Below are positions 41,908-54,008 of a stretch of 64,000 bases of DNA, piece by piece. This stretch comes from STC-113 sp964553745. GTDB lineage: Bacteria; Patescibacteriota; Gracilibacteria; BD1-5; UBA2023. The notes beneath the pieces were generated by a model. That model ran no database searches, was not told the origin of the DNA, and was given only the letters and a program-made list of their open reading frames with translations. The stretch lies in the NCBI GenBank assembly GCA_964553745.1, contig CAZKLD010000009.1, forward strand, positions 1-64,000, in the 5' to 3' direction. The position numbers and the translations under genes were made by a program. The first letter of the stretch is position 1. Every line of letters begins with the position of its first letter.

Positions 41908-42225
41908 ATGAAAGCAAAATCATTATTAATCGCATTATTGGCTATCTCCTCAATTTTCTTACTTAATTCATGCTGAACTGGAACATCTCATAATATGGAT
42001 GACGGTAATCAGATGGAATGAGAAACCCATGAAGAGGCAGTGAAGGCAAAAGAAGAATCGGAAAATCATCCTATGGACGATGGGTCCTCTATGAGTTGAA
42101 CTGTTGAAAGTATGAGCTGAACTGAAATAGATGAAGAGAGCATAGTATGAGATTCCAAGGCTCCAGAAGCAAGTCATGAAATGGACGATGGGTCTGCTAT
42201 GGAATGAGAAACTCATCAAGAATAA
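41908..42225 (+). CDS. His/Met-rich putative lipoprotein
   Basis: This is a 105-residue protein with lipoprotein signal MKAKSLLIALLAISSIFLLN followed by SC-G (C23). The mature part contains repeated HNMDDGNQMEGETH, HPMDDGSSMSG and HEMDDGSAMEGETHQE elements: three near-repeats of a His-Met-Asp-Asp-Gly unit. Such Met/His clusters bind copper or silver in periplasmic chaperones such as CusF/PcoE-like proteins. Several glycines are TGA. It sits directly before the RND adaptor and pump genes. A metal chaperone role is inference. Confidence 0.75.
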
Positions 42226-42256
42226 ACTTTAAAAACATTATCCTTAAATTAATTTT

Positions 42257-44398
42257 ATGAAAAAAAGTAGAATGTTAAAAGCATTTCTGACTATTTTTGT
42301 CATATCATCACTAGTATATGCAGGTAACTATTATTTCAGCGATTCTAGCAAAAAAGAAATATCAATGTATGCAAAAACAACTGCAAAGAAAAGCGACGTG
42401 ATGAATGTATGAGTCATTAATCCGACTCAAGCAAATAGCGGAAGTACGACAGATACGACATACCTATGAGAAGTCCTATCAGAGAAAAACGGAAAGATAT
42501 ATTCTTACAGGAGCTGAATTATCGATAAATTCCTTGTCGATGTTTGAAGCACGGTAAAAGAATGACAAGTGGTCGCAAAATTATTGCCTGCCGAATTCAA
42601 TCCTGATTTGGCAAATATGGTTGTTGAAAGGAAGACTATGAAAATCAAGGCTCTATGAATGGTCAAATCAGCAGAACTGACATTAAAATGAGCCGAAGCA
42701 AGAAGACTGCAGATGATCAAGGCTACGCAACTGATGATAGATTGAAGCAAGAAATCGCTAGAAAGCGCTTTATCTATAAAATCTAGAGTTTGAGATAGCA
42801 CCCAAAAACAATTTGAGGCTACTTTATTTGAACAAGAGGCCAAGATAGTCAAGATGCAAGCAAATCTCGAGCTGCTTAATACAGAAATTCTGGTTCAGCA
42901 GAAAAAGATTGAGAATATGACCGCCAAGACTGATGCTTGAGTCAATCTTGAAGACAGCAAATTGAAAATCGCATCTTGAAATATAAAATCAAGCATTAAA
43001 AATGCTTATAACACACTAACGCGAGTGTTTTATGCATCAGCATATAATCTGGGCAATAATCCCAATTATCTGAATGGAAGATTTTATCTTTGAGCAAAAG
43101 AACCAGGTTCTGTCAATTCTCTCGGCACTTCCATGTCAAGCGTTTATCCTAGGATTAAGAATATAGAAACTCTTACTCAGGATGAGATATTCTCTCTTGC
43201 AAAAGATATGCTTCTGGCTGTAGATGCCTGACTTAAAGTTCTGGATAATACGCTCTTGAACTCTGAATATGATGAAGCGATGCTGAATGCAGACAAGACA
43301 ATGCTTATTATGGCAAAGACAGATGAAATGAATGGTATTCAGACAAATCTTAACATGTATAATGAGCAACTGAGTATGCTTGCCAAAGAAAAGAATATGG
43401 CTTGAGCAGATGTTTCCGATGAAAAACTCATGTTGCAGAAATTAGCTTCTGAGAAAATTGTCATGGAAAAAGATCTTGCAATGGCAAGAGCTGAAAAAGA
43501 CAGAATGTCCGCTGAAACTCAAAATATGAAGACTATGGCAGATAATGAGGCAATAAAAATGGAAGCAGAAACTAATAAGATGCTTGCAAATGATAGCGCA
43601 AGCCAACAGATGTCTATAGTTGAAGCCGATAGGATGGTCAATGAGGCCCAGAAGATGCTCATTGATGCAAGAGCTGATCTGGAAAGCGCCAATCTATGAT
43701 TGAGTCTGTTTGACTGAGCATGATTCTCAAATGATATAAAGGCTCCATTTTCATGAAAAATCACAAAAAGGACAATCAATGTCTGAGAATCTATATGAAT
43801 GACTTCGCCTGTGTTTGATATAGTTCAGGATGGAGTTCAAAGGAAAGCTAACATATTTGTAAGATTTGAAATTCCTGAATCAGAATTCTCTAAAGTAAAA
43901 ATCTGACAAGAGGTATCATTTATCAGGACTATTGAACCATTGAAGAAATATACGGCAATGATAAAAAGAGTTGCCCCGGCAATAAATGTCGCATCTAAAT
44001 GAGTAATAGTTGAAGCTGTAGTCGAATGAAACGAATCAGAGGAAATCTTAATCTGAAGCAGCATAAGAGTCAGTCTTTCTGATCCTGATAATGTTCAGTT
44101 AAGCATTCCTGTGAAGTCTGTAAAACAAGATGAGAATTGAGAAATGTATGTTTTTAAAGTCTTAAAAGATACCATACAAAAACAAGTGATAAAGACTTCT
44201 AGGACATTCTGAGATCATGTTATCGTAACTGAGGGATTGAAGATCGGAACTAAGGTTGTAATCGAAGATGGCTGAATGAAACTCGAAGTCTGACTTCCTG
44301 TCACATATGTATTTGTTGATGCTGTAAAATGAGAAGCGGCTTCAGCTGATCAATTCTGAGCATGAGAGCATGCATGACACGACATGAAAAAGAAATAA
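42257..44398 (+). CDS. RND efflux periplasmic adaptor (CusB-like, with long coiled coil)
   Basis: This is a 713-residue protein with an N-terminal anchor or signal (KAFLTIFVISSLVYAG). It follows the membrane-fusion-protein plan: a lipoyl-like region near residues 85-120 and 480-520, and between them a very long helical hairpin (about 130-475; Lys/Glu/Ala/Met-rich KMLAN..., EKIVMEKDLAMARAEKDRM), longer than in ordinary CusB (about 400 aa). The beta-barrel region (IRVSLSDPDNVQLSIPVKSV) and membrane-proximal domain follow. It links inner-membrane pump and outer channel. Ends 32 bases before the pump gene. Many TGA glycines. No outer-membrane channel gene lies in this operon. Confidence 0.8.
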
Positions 44399-44430
44399 TC
44401 TCAATACATTATTAATTAAAAACCAAATAT

Positions 44431-47400
44431 ATGCTAAATGATATAATAAAGTTCTGTTTGAAAAATAGGCTTTTGATTGTTGCAATATATGTCGTGCTTC
44501 TCTTATGGTGAGGATTCACTTTAACTAAGTTGCCAATTGATGTTCTGCCTGATTTGAACAGGCCGACCGTAACGATATTCGCAGAAAAAGAATGATTAAG
44601 CCCAGAAGAGATCGAAAATCTTGTCACTTTTCCTATTGAAAGATGAATTAACGGTTCTCCATGAATAACGTCAATAAGAAGCGTCAGTTCAATCTGACTC
44701 TGAATAATCAATGTAGAATTCGATTGGTGAAGCGACATATATAGAAACAGGCAGATAATAACCGAAAAACTTCAATCCATAAATCTTCCTAAGAATTCCA
44801 AGACAACTCTTGGACCAACAACTTCTCTTCTAGGCGAGATAGTCTGGTGAGGCTTATCTTCACCGAAATGAACTGTGTCTCCTATGGAACTCCGAAGCAT
44901 AGCGGATTGGACAATAAGGCAAAGGCTCCTAACTATCCCATGAGTTGCAAATGTTCTGGTCATGTGATGAGAGGCAAAACAATATCAGGTTCTAGTGAAG
45001 CCCGAGAAGCTAATCCAATATGGAATAACTATCGATGAGGTTCTGAAGTCTATTGAGAAATCGAATGAAAATAGATGATGAGGCTTCCTGATCGAATGAT
45101 CGAAAGAATCTCCCATACGTATAATCTGAAGAACAAATCTTGCAAGTGAGATAAAGAAGGTGGTTGTCAAAAACGTGCCTGCATGACAGGCAGTTGCCTG
45201 AGGAAGCTCTATGTGAGGAGGGGGTGCAGCTGTAAGCTTCTCAGATCTGAAGACTATTTCAGTCTGAGATGTTGCAGATGTCATATTCGCTCCGGATCCG
45301 AATAGAAGATGAGACGCACTAATAGCATGAGAACCTTGAGTCATCCTCAGGATCATCAAACAGCCAGATGTCAATACCCTTGAGTTGACCAAAAATATAG
45401 ATACGGCTTTTGAAGATCTTCAGAAGAATATGCCAAAGGATACCATTCTCACATCTGAAATATTCAAGCAGCAATGGTTTATCGAATGATGACTTAGCAA
45501 TGTAGAAGAGGCGTTGAGGGATTCTGCCATAATGGTCCTGATAATCTTAAGCCTTTTCTTGATGAACATAAGGACAACTGCAATCACCCTTACGGCAATA
45601 CCTATTTCAATACTCATAACATTCATAATATTCAAATTCATGTGATTATGAATAAATGTCATGACACTGGGTTGACTTGTTGTTGCGATATGAGAATTGG
45701 TTGATGATGCTATAGTTGATGTTGAAAATGTCTTCAGACGCTTGAGAGAGAATTCTCTTCTGCCGTCAGATCAAAGGAGGAGATCTTTAACTGTAATATA
45801 TGAGGCATCCTCTGAAGTGAGAAATTCCATAGTTTATGCCACTATTCTTGTCGTAGTCGTATTCTTACCGCTCCTATTCTTGCCTTGAGTTGATGGTAAG
45901 CTATTGGCTCCGATTTGAACGGCATATATCCTATCGCTCATCTCTTCATTATTCGTTTCTTTGACGATAGTCCCAGTATTATGCTATTACCTTTTGCCGA
46001 AATACATCCAAAGAAGAAGCGACAAAATGAGACTCGATCCCGTAGAGAATAAGAACCTTCCTATTTGATTCGAACCGGACGATACTGCAATGATCAAAAA
46101 AGTTAAAACTTGGGCTTTGTTTCCTATTCATTTCAGTCTGAAACACCCGAAGAAAATATTGATCTGAGCGATTTCAAGCATAGTGATAACAGTTGCGCTA
46201 TTCATGCAAGCCTGAAAAGAATGATTGCCGACTTTCAATGAACCGACATATACTACGATGATGTATGCGCCTATTTGAAGCTCGCTAGAATATACTAAGA
46301 ATATGGTTAAAGAAGTCAGCGCAAAAGTCCTGAAGGTAAAATGAGTCAAATCTTTTGCTGCCACGGTGGGCAGGGCAGATGCAGACGCACATGCCAGCGG
46401 AGTGAATAGCTCGGAATTCGAGATCTGGATAGATACTGATATCGCTAAAAAGAAAGATATAGAAAACGATATCCAAGCAATATATGATTCATATAAATGA
46501 AAGGCATTATTCACATTATGACAACCGATTACTCATCGTTTGCAGATGCTGATATCATGAGTCAGGGCTCCGATAGTATTAAAATTGTATTGAAAAGATT
46601 TAGATACCCTTCAGACCCAAGCTCAAAATGTCCTTGCGGCAATGAAAAAAACTCCATGAGTCATAAATGCACAAGTCGAACAAGAATTAAAGGTTCCTCA
46701 AGTTGCAATTTATACCGATAGGGATGCCTCATTGTACAATTGAGTAAATATTTGAATGATGAATGAGCAGCTTGAAATGTCTTTCATGTGAATGCAGGCC
46801 ACAGAAGTATTGGATTGAAACGAAAGATATCCCATAATCGTAAAATATGATCCTTCTTGGAAATGAGAAATGGCTGCTCTTGGAAATACTCTTGTTCCAT
46901 CATGATATGAAAAACCGGTAACGCTCAATCAGCTTTCTGTAATCCAGAAGACCGAGTGACAGAATGCAATAAGCCATGATTGAGCTCAAAGAAGAATAAT
47001 AATAAGCTGATTCGTTAAGGATAGGGATGTGGTTTCGGTTGTGGAAGATATAAAATCCAATATCGGGAACATCAAAATGCCTGACTGATACTTCGTTTCA
47101 TATGAATGAGATTATAAGAATCAGAAGGAAGCCAGCCAAAGGCTGTTCATCATAAGCATAATTGTGATCATCTGAGTGACTGCAATATTGTATTGGCATT
47201 TCAGGAGTATGCTTCTGGTTTGACAGATATTCCTTGATGTTTTTACAGCATTCTTGGGATGAATGATTGCTATTGCAATAACTTGAAATGTAGTCTCTAC
47301 AGCTCATCTTGTCTGATTCATCTCCCTTATCTGAATCGTATCAAGAAACGGGATAATGCTCTTATCTCATTACCTGCATCTGCTTAAGGTCGATAAGATG

Positions 47401-47670
47401 GAATGGTCAGAAGAGATGGTGATAAAATGATCGCTTGAGAGGGTCACTCCTGTGATGATGACGGCCCTGACCGCTTCGCTCGCACTTATTCCGCTTCTTA
47501 TTGCTTGAGATGCAACTTGAAAAGAATTCTTGAATCCTCTTGCGACTGTAATATTCGGCTGAATCATACTTTCGACTATAGTTGAGCTATTCATAAGGCC
47601 CTGAATATTCTATGCTTTCGGTAAAAAAGCGGCCCATGATTCAATCAACTTTTCAAAAGAAGATATTTAA
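44431..47670 (+). CDS. Heavy-metal type RND efflux pump (CusA/CzcA family)
   Basis: This is a 1079-residue polytopic membrane protein. The N terminus (FCLKNRLLIVAIYVVLLLWG) is TM1, followed by the porter domain (LPIDVLPDLNRPTVTIFAE). The TM4 region carries GELVDDAIVDVENVFRRLRE, the LVDDAIVxVEN signature of the HME-RND subfamily, and the C-terminal half has SYEGDYKNQKEASQRL and VSRNGIMLLSHY (the RNGILL motif). Proton-relay aspartates DD are in place. Members export Cu(I), Ag(I), Co, Zn or Cd. Metal choice cannot be read directly, but the Met-rich partner lipoprotein and operator favour copper or silver. Many TGA glycines. Confidence 0.93.
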
Positions 47671-47686
47671 TGGACCCATTATTAGA

Positions 47687-47716
47687 AAAGAACCTGAATT
47701 TTCAGGTTCTTTTTCT
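47687..47716. terminator. Bidirectional terminator
   Basis: AAAAGAACCTGAA-ATTT region-TTCAGGTTCTTTTT hairpin separating the pump gene from the convergent GH3 gene. Confidence 0.9.
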
Positions 47717-47726
47717 GCCTAGAGAA

Positions 47727-49529
47727 TTATTTCAAATCCCATTTCACTGGCAGTTGTCCTGTAAAAGGATAATCTCAAAACAGGACATCGGCGACTCATT
47801 GCCCTTCGCTTCACGGGAGCCAGACTGCAACAATCGTGCCCCAATCGTCCTGAAATTCATTGATATCAAGCGGACGCCCGGATACTATTATGACAATCAG
47901 TTTCTTGCTTGAGACCTTTGTCTTTCGGATGACTGAAATATCAGATTCACTGAGCGCGGGATGCGGATTATCTCATACTCACTCTGCATATGTCTCTTCT
48001 CACACTATCGCTATCCCGATATCTGCGACAGCAGGATTTCTGAATTCTCAATTTTCACTGAATTGCACTTCTGTATTCATTCAAACAGCATCCCTGATTC
48101 ATTTGAGTATCGTAGTTCACGGAAAATGGTTTCAGCTAATCCCTTGCCAATTGATAGTCCAGCCTCAAGATTGTTTTCATAGATTATCTGCAATGCTTCA
48201 GGATATATTGATTCTGGAGACATTCTTCGGCATCGGCAGGACAGCGTCATTGTTTTTCATCAGTACAATTGATTTTCTGACTGCCTCTCTTGCGATATTC
48301 CTATGTTCTTCAGATCATATTGTTTGTAAGTTATTCTTATACGATGGCTTTTTATCGAATAGCCCCAATTCGAATTTCTTTATAAGGATTCTCTTAACTG
48401 CATCATTTATCCTGTCTTCAGTGATTTCTCAATTTCAAATAGCGTATTTTGCCTGAGCTATGTATGCCTTGTAATCATATGGCAGCATGATCATATCTAC
48501 TCAAGCATTAATCGCTTTCACGATAGATTTGTAGTTATCCTTATCAATCTCATATGCTCAATACCAATCAGTAACAACTAATCCTTTAAATCATAATTCT
48601 TCTTTGAGCACATCGGTTATGAGATATTTGTTTCATGTGACTCTTATTCATCTCCATTCATTCAATCAAATCATAATAGCTCATACGTCAGCCCGTATCG
48701 CTTTTTTGAAAGGTTCAATATGAATCTTCCTCAATTCCTCTTCGCTGATTTCAGATGATCATTTGTCCATCGGGTAATTGTCGAGTCATGATCCTCACCA
48801 AGACATCGAACCGTTTCATACATAATGCTTAGCGGTTGCCATAGCCCTGGAACCATCTTCAGATATGCTTTGGAATCAGGAAATATAGGCTGCTCACATT
48901 TCTCACACTAAGCTCTCATCAGAGCCGAAAGACTCATAAAATCGTCACCATCTGTTATCAAGCGCAATATCGATTCAAGGGGAAAATCACCAAAATATAT
49001 CCGTTGACATCATTTCCTCTGCAGTAGCTTTGCCTATTCTTTTGACCAGTTCAACATCTCTGGTTGCGCCCAGTCAGATGGCATGCGGGAATACTGTGGC
49101 TCAATTAAGGTTAGTGTGTCCATGTATCGTATCCACTCAATACAGCAAAGGGATTTTCAATCTGCTTTTTTGAGAATGCGATTGGAATGCTTCTACCATT
49201 TTTATCCAGCTAAGCGGAGTATTCGGTTCGGGATAATCTCATGATCAATTCAGAATTCATCATATCGAATATGCGGCAATATCCATCGGATTCTTAATGC
49301 TGCGTCTTTCCACGAGTATCATTTGTCATAATTTTTCAGAAAGACTCATTTTCCTTATCAGATCCTCTGCTCTTTCTTCTGCCGATAATTCATTTCTGAG
49401 ATAATTGTTGTTTTCTTCTGATATTATGGAAAATGGCTGATTGTTAAATAATACGAGAATCAGCAGTGTGAGTATACCTGCAAAAATGATTATTGCGTAT
49501 GCATATTTTGAGAATGCTGTATTTTTCAT
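47727..49529 (-). CDS. GH3 family beta-glycosidase, membrane-anchored
   Basis: This is a 600-residue protein. Residues 12-30 form an uncleaved anchor or signal (AIIIFAGILTLLILVLF). The N-terminal TIM-barrel domain begins with SAEERAEDLIRKMSLSEKLG and contains YGVDTIHGHTNL and ATVFPHAIGLGATRD, both typical of exo-acting GH3 enzymes. The nucleophile aspartate is in GLVVTDWYGA. The C-terminal alpha/beta sandwich has VAVWLPGSEGQGVADVLFGDYPFTGQLPVKW, the GH3_C signature. Family members remove terminal beta-glucose or related residues. It could process a product of the GH46 enzyme or an extracellular glucan. Many TGA glycines. Confidence 0.93.
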
Positions 49530-49671
49530 AGCAACAAAATGAGTCTTTTATTCCTCTTTAAGGAGATACATATTATACTTTTTTTAAGTTCAAAATCAAA
49601 AACCTGCCTCATATGTTTACAAAATCTGATTTTCGGTATAATCATTTTTATGATTTTTAATGTATCCTAAA

Positions 49672-50313
49672 ATGAATTTTGATCTATCTTACATCATCCA
49701 GATTCTGCCATCTATAATAATGGGGCTTACCTTACATGAATTCTCTCATGCTTATATGGCTTACAGATGCTGAGATTTTACAGCGAGAGATCTGGGGAGG
49801 GTATCGCTTAACCCCCTAAAGCATATAGACCCTATCGGATTCATCTTTATAGTATTAGCCTGATTCTGATGGGCAAAGCCTGTTTCTTTCAATGTGTACA
49901 ACCTGAAAGATTCCGATTCCGATACCATAAAGATTGCTTCTGCCTGACCATTGGCGAATGCCATTCTTGCAATTGCCTTCTCTCTTATCTTTGTCATTAT
50001 CGCAAATACCATCTCAGACACGACACTCGACAGATATGCTTATTTCATAGATATGATATATTATTGAATCTTCATAAATTGGTGACTCTTCCTATTTAAT
50101 CTTATCCCTATCCCACCCCTTGATGGTGCGCATATTTTCTTAACCAGATTTAAGAATAAGCCTTGGTATGCCGGTTTTTATAAGTTCTGAACTTTTGCAC
50201 TGCTCTGAATTTTGCTCTTGGAATCTCAGACTAGCCTTGATATTCTTCCGATCTGAATTTTAGTCAGGTCATTGAGTGAATTATCATTAAAGCTATTCGG
50301 GTATTCGCTATAA
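49672..50313 (+). CDS. Site-2 protease family metalloprotease (M50)
   Basis: This is a 213-residue integral membrane protease with six hydrophobic segments. The zinc-binding motif HExxH is in TLHEFSHAY (H22-E23-F-S-H26). The second motif, NLIPIPPLDG (about residues 146-155), supplies the aspartate ligand, as in the Rv2869/RseP group. No PDZ domain is present, which fits the short 'site-2 protease family' members. Target unknown; possibly release of membrane-bound regulators. TGA glycines in several helices. Ends directly before a hairpin terminator. Confidence 0.9.
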
Positions 50314-50350
50314 AATAAATCTCCCGATTATCGGGAGATTTATTTTATAG
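50314..50350. terminator. Bidirectional terminator
   Basis: AAATAAATCTCCCGA-TTA-TCGGGAGATTTATTT between the convergent M50 and anti-sigma genes. Confidence 0.9.
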
Positions 50351-50351
50351 G

Positions 50352-51803
50352 CTATTTATACAATCTTATAGGATTCTCGGTTATCAGATCTTTTGCAATC
50401 GGCACTACTATGTTTTTCTGGAAATATTCTCATTCCTTTGGTTCTTGAGCAACCGGGAATATCATTGCAGGAACCATATATTCGGCGCTTCTTCAATCTT
50501 TGTAATCATACATGTGGACGTATGATAATGTCGGCTCTCATAATTTGACTTCAACATTTGTGATTTTTATATTTTCAGGATATATCGATAAATCATCGAT
50601 TCAATACCTTCATCATTTTTCTGCTATTTTCAATATATTTCAAGTATTCGTCTCTACGGGATATTTAGATTCTTCAAATTCCAATCTCTCGAGACCGCTC
50701 ACTTCAGAGACTTTCTGGCTCCTTACATCAATTCAGATTGTTATTCATCTATTCTGTCAGAATTCTTCAAAAACTGATTTTGAATCCAGAACCAAAGGAT
50801 ATACGACATATACCGTATCTGGAATATAGATATCGTTCTTGTTTGTAGCTCTCTCATATTCGGCTCTCCATTCTTTGTTTACTATCGGCTTTCAATAAGA
50901 GGATAAGTCTAGTTTGAAATCATTTGCAAACGATGAAGCTATCTCAAGGAGTTTGTCATCTGAGGGAATCTCATTTATATCTATCTTATTGGTTTTTACA
51001 CATTCTTCAGTTACACATGCAAACTGCGGCCAAAGCGCATAATTTTTGGATATTTGGATATTTCATTCATTCAGATCGATATTCATATTCAGTCACTTAT
51101 CTATATTCTGAGAAAGATTCAGCGTATTGAGCTTGAGATCTCAGAATTTTGAAATGTCGATATTAGTTAAGCTGAAGTTATTCAGGAGACTTGATACATC
51201 AGTGCCTTGAAGTCAGCTCTTCTTTTTCAATAGAACAGACATCTCTGTCTCATCTATATTGAATCAGGATCAGGAATATACATATTTATATATCTTTTGC
51301 TCATAAGGAGGCACATCTACGGCAGGTCCGCCCGTAGCTATTTTTGAATCCATGAAGCTACTTGTAGCGTCTCGTGATACTGGGGATCATCCTCATCACT
51401 GTCATCCTGCAGCCGGGGAGATAGTGCCAAATGCCTTATCGGCTTTCTGTTCTTTCTCGTATGCGAAGCTTATTTTCTGGCCTCAATTGTTATTTGGACC
51501 AACTGTACCTGTTGGGCTGACTGTAACAAACATGAATGCAGCGAAAGCCACTCCAGAGGCTCCTAACAGCAAATATGCGATTGCCTTTTTCCATTCGGAT
51601 TCTTTATCGTCAGAACCTTGTTTTTTCGATACTTCCAGAAGCACCTTTGCTCTCAGCTCTTCTTTGAATTTCTCATCAAAATGAGTATCGGGCTTATTTG
51701 TTATCATTTCCTCCAGAATCTGAAGTATCTTTTCTTCTTTTTCCTCTAATGAGGGATCAAGGGAATATAATTCTCTCAATATTTTTTTAAAATCTGTTTT
51801 CAT
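50352..51803 (-). CDS. Anti-sigma-factor-like membrane protein
   Basis: This is a 483-residue protein. The first ~85 residues are a charged cytoplasmic helical domain (MKTDFKKILRELYSLDPSLE...), followed by one TM segment (AIAYLLLGASGVAFAAFMFV, about 87-106) and a long extracytoplasmic domain rich in beta strands (YPVETNTGNILKIAEKGGRYG...). It starts 14 bases after the ECF sigma gene, the standard arrangement of sigma and membrane anti-sigma. The cytoplasmic part is not a clear zinc anti-sigma domain, so the role is contextual. Many TGA glycines. The extracytoplasmic domain probably senses an envelope signal. Confidence 0.65.
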
Positions 51804-51817
51804 AATGCTTTTTTAAA

Positions 51818-52375
51818 TTATAGATTTATGGTGCAAATAAAGAATATTAGCGCTAAGTTTGCCTGAATCTGGTGAAGAGTCCTGGAAACTATCTTCTTGC
51901 AATTCTCTTCTGATTTTCATGTTATTGCAGATATTTCCTTATAGCTCAGATCATCCCAGATCCTCATTATGACAATATCCTTATTTGTTTTTCAGATGGT
52001 ATTTAGAAAACTTAATATATCCTGCACCTTACTCTTGTTGTCTATGTTTTCTCAGTAATGCTCAATAATCTGAAAACTATCTTCCACATTTTCGAGCTCA
52101 ATAACTTCCTTTTTAGTCCTGAGGCTGTCGATATAATTGTTGTAAGCTATAGAATACAGCCAAGATGTGAATTGCCCTCTAGAAGTGCCATGGAATGAGC
52201 TTGTTTTCTTTATTGCTTTAAGAAAAGTCTCTTGTGTGAGATCTTCTGCGACCTCCTTCTCGAAAGTCTTGTAGTAAAGGAAATCATATATTCTTTTTGC
52301 ATAATCCTCATAGATTTCTCACCAGATTTCGAGTCTTCATTTGCTAAGACTTTCAAAGTCTTTGTCTCTTAACAT
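51818..52375 (-). CDS. ECF-type RNA polymerase sigma factor
   Basis: This is a 185-residue protein with sigma-70 regions 2 and 4. Region 2 covers IYEDYAKRIYDFLYYKTFEK with EDLTQETFLKAIKKTSSF and SWLYSIAYNNYIDSLR (2.4). Region 4 is IVIMRIWDDLSYKEISAITG-KSEENCKKIVSRTLHQI, a helix-turn-helix that reads the -35 element. A short linker separates them; there is no region 1 or 3. It lies between an exported Kazal-like protein gene and its probable anti-sigma gene, and the overlap-free spacings (11 and 14 bases) suggest one operon. Several TGA glycines. Confidence 0.93.
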
Positions 52376-52386
52376 TTTAAAAAGGA

Positions 52387-53016
52387 TTAATTTGTAATTG
52401 GGCTTTTGCACCCGCAGCCGATATCATCGAAAAAGGCAGTTTCTCAGTCGTTGCATTTGAACTTGACTCCTTCGCACCGGATAGGATCTTTGAAAAGATA
52501 TCTTTTTGACAGAATCTCTTTGATATCTGTTATTTTTGAATTATTCATATCCTCTACAAAGAGATATATATTCCTAAGCCTGTCAATTTTCATCTCGGCA
52601 AATATGTCACCCGGCAGGTTCGGCGGCAGCTCATCTATCTTTTCTGTGAGCCTCAATCTTACGTTTTGGAGTTTTGCGATCTGGGCATTGGTATCAAGCA
52701 GGCTAATTTTAGAGATGAATTCATCGTATTGGCTTTTAAGTGAAGATTTAAGCATTTCAGACAGCACTGCCTGCCTTCACTCCTCAAAAGCTGTACATGC
52801 TCAGCTGTGCACTTCAGTTGCATGGGCTTCATTTGACATCATGCATGAATTTGCGAATGTCTTGTATACGGGATAGCATGGAGCCTTGACACATTGGACT
52901 TGGACCTTGGCGCATATCGGGGCATAAATCATAGGACACATCCTCTCATCGGCTGAGACTGAGGAGATTGCTCAATACGCCACAAATGCTGAAAGTAAGA
53001 TTATAAAGGTTTTCAT
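52387..53016 (-). CDS. Exported Kazal-like domain protein
   Basis: This is a 209-residue protein with signal peptide (MKTFIILLSAFVAYGAISSV, cut near SVSA-DE). The mature N terminus reads CPMIYAPICAKVQVQCVKAP then CYPVYKTFANSCMMSNEAH and a final GAC, with the C-P-x-(I/Y)-x-P-(V/I)-C and F/Y-x-N-x-C pattern of bacterial Kazal-type serine protease inhibitor domains. The next ~110 residues are a helical coiled-coil region. Some cysteines (CEGVKFKC, GCGCK) lie at the C terminus. It heads the sigma/anti-sigma operon. Inhibition of a protease is a family-based inference. Confidence 0.7.
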
Positions 53017-53110
53017 ATATGTTCTTTAGAATATAAGCTGTCACATATATTAAGACGAAATAATTTTTAAAAGGTGACAAAATTCAAATAAAAATATAAG
53101 TATCGAAATT

Positions 53111-53887
53111 TTAATTAAATGCTTCAATCCATTCTTCGATGATTTTGATTATTTCTCAGGTCCTGTCATTTCATGAATAGAATCAATATGAGTGGTCTGC
53201 TCATGGGATAATATGCAAATCTTTATTTCAGATATACTTTAGAAATGCATTATTTGTCTGTTCGGAAGGAATTACATCATCATCCGTTCAATGAATGAAA
53301 AGACCGGGACAGGGAATATCAGCTATGAATTCAGAAGCAGAATATTTCTCCATATTCTCCAGAAATTGAATTCATAGTTTATCCATCTCTCAATCTTTCG
53401 ACCAATTCTCATAATATGCATATCATTTTTCTTTAAAGTCGCTTAATTGGCTTTCGTTGAATTCCAGATTTATAGCTTCTTTCAGATCTCATTCTCAGCT
53501 CAGGCTTATGAAGCCATCGAGATGATTCTTTCATCAATATATCGTAGAGATTGCCACTCCAAAGCTATGTCACTGCAAAATGAGCCTTTTGAAACTATGA
53601 TTTGCCTTAAGATAATCGATTACTGCCTTAAGATCATCCAGCTCATTATCTATCGATGAATCAAAAAAATCTCAATCGCTCTGTCATTGTCCTGAGAAAT
53701 CGAATCTGCAAGTCAGATATTTTTCTCAGAAATGTTCCGCGAAACTTCTGGTAAAATTGCTGCTGTCTCAGGAGAATCAATGGCAATAGACTATTGCAAT
53801 GTCGCTATTTTGCTCATTTTTCATCCAAGCCTTCAGCCTTTGTCATCTTGAATTTTTAATCCATATTTCCGAAGTGGGCATATTCAT
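53111..53887 (-). CDS. Alpha/beta hydrolase
   Basis: This is a 258-residue hydrolase (256 if the ATG at 53881 is used). The fold is seen as IVYCHGFSGDSSNF (oxyanion HGF), CRFDFSGQGDSDG (the DxxGxGxS region) and the nucleophile elbow LQGHSFGVAI (G-H-S-F-G). The Asp and catalytic His are expected in CPGLFIHGTDDDVIPSE and DHSYYFH near the C terminus; both are visible. Cytoplasmic; substrate unknown. It is not next to the Ole-like operon, but its family is the one OleB belongs to in a broad sense. TGA glycines occur in the nucleophile and oxyanion regions. Confidence 0.85.
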
Positions 53888-53972
53888 GAAATTAGTTTTT
53901 AATTCTTTAGTAATGTGAGATATTTTATTTAATTATATATTTTTTGATTTATTTACAAATCATCCTGTTTAA

Positions 53973-54005
53973 AGAAAGAATTTCTAATTATTAGAAATTC
54001 TTTCT
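53973..54005 (-). terminator. Hairpin terminator
   Basis: AGAAAGAATTTCTAA and TTAGAAATTCTTTCT arms, 4 bases past the stop of the 262-residue gene. Confidence 0.75.
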
Positions 54006-54008
54006 CTG

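Noticed and set aside
46497..46721. 74-codon plus ORF starting MKGIIHIMTT
   Set aside because: Out of frame inside the RND pump gene, which is continuous with TGA as glycine through this stretch.
47860..48456. 198-codon plus-strand ORF
   Set aside because: It lies opposite the C-terminal domain of the GH3 enzyme and has no independent ribosome site or family pattern.
53111..53887. Assigning this hydrolase as the missing OleB of the ketosynthase operon
   Set aside because: It is 35 kb away on another operon and has only general alpha/beta hydrolase motifs; no specific haloalkane-dehalogenase-like features were confirmed.
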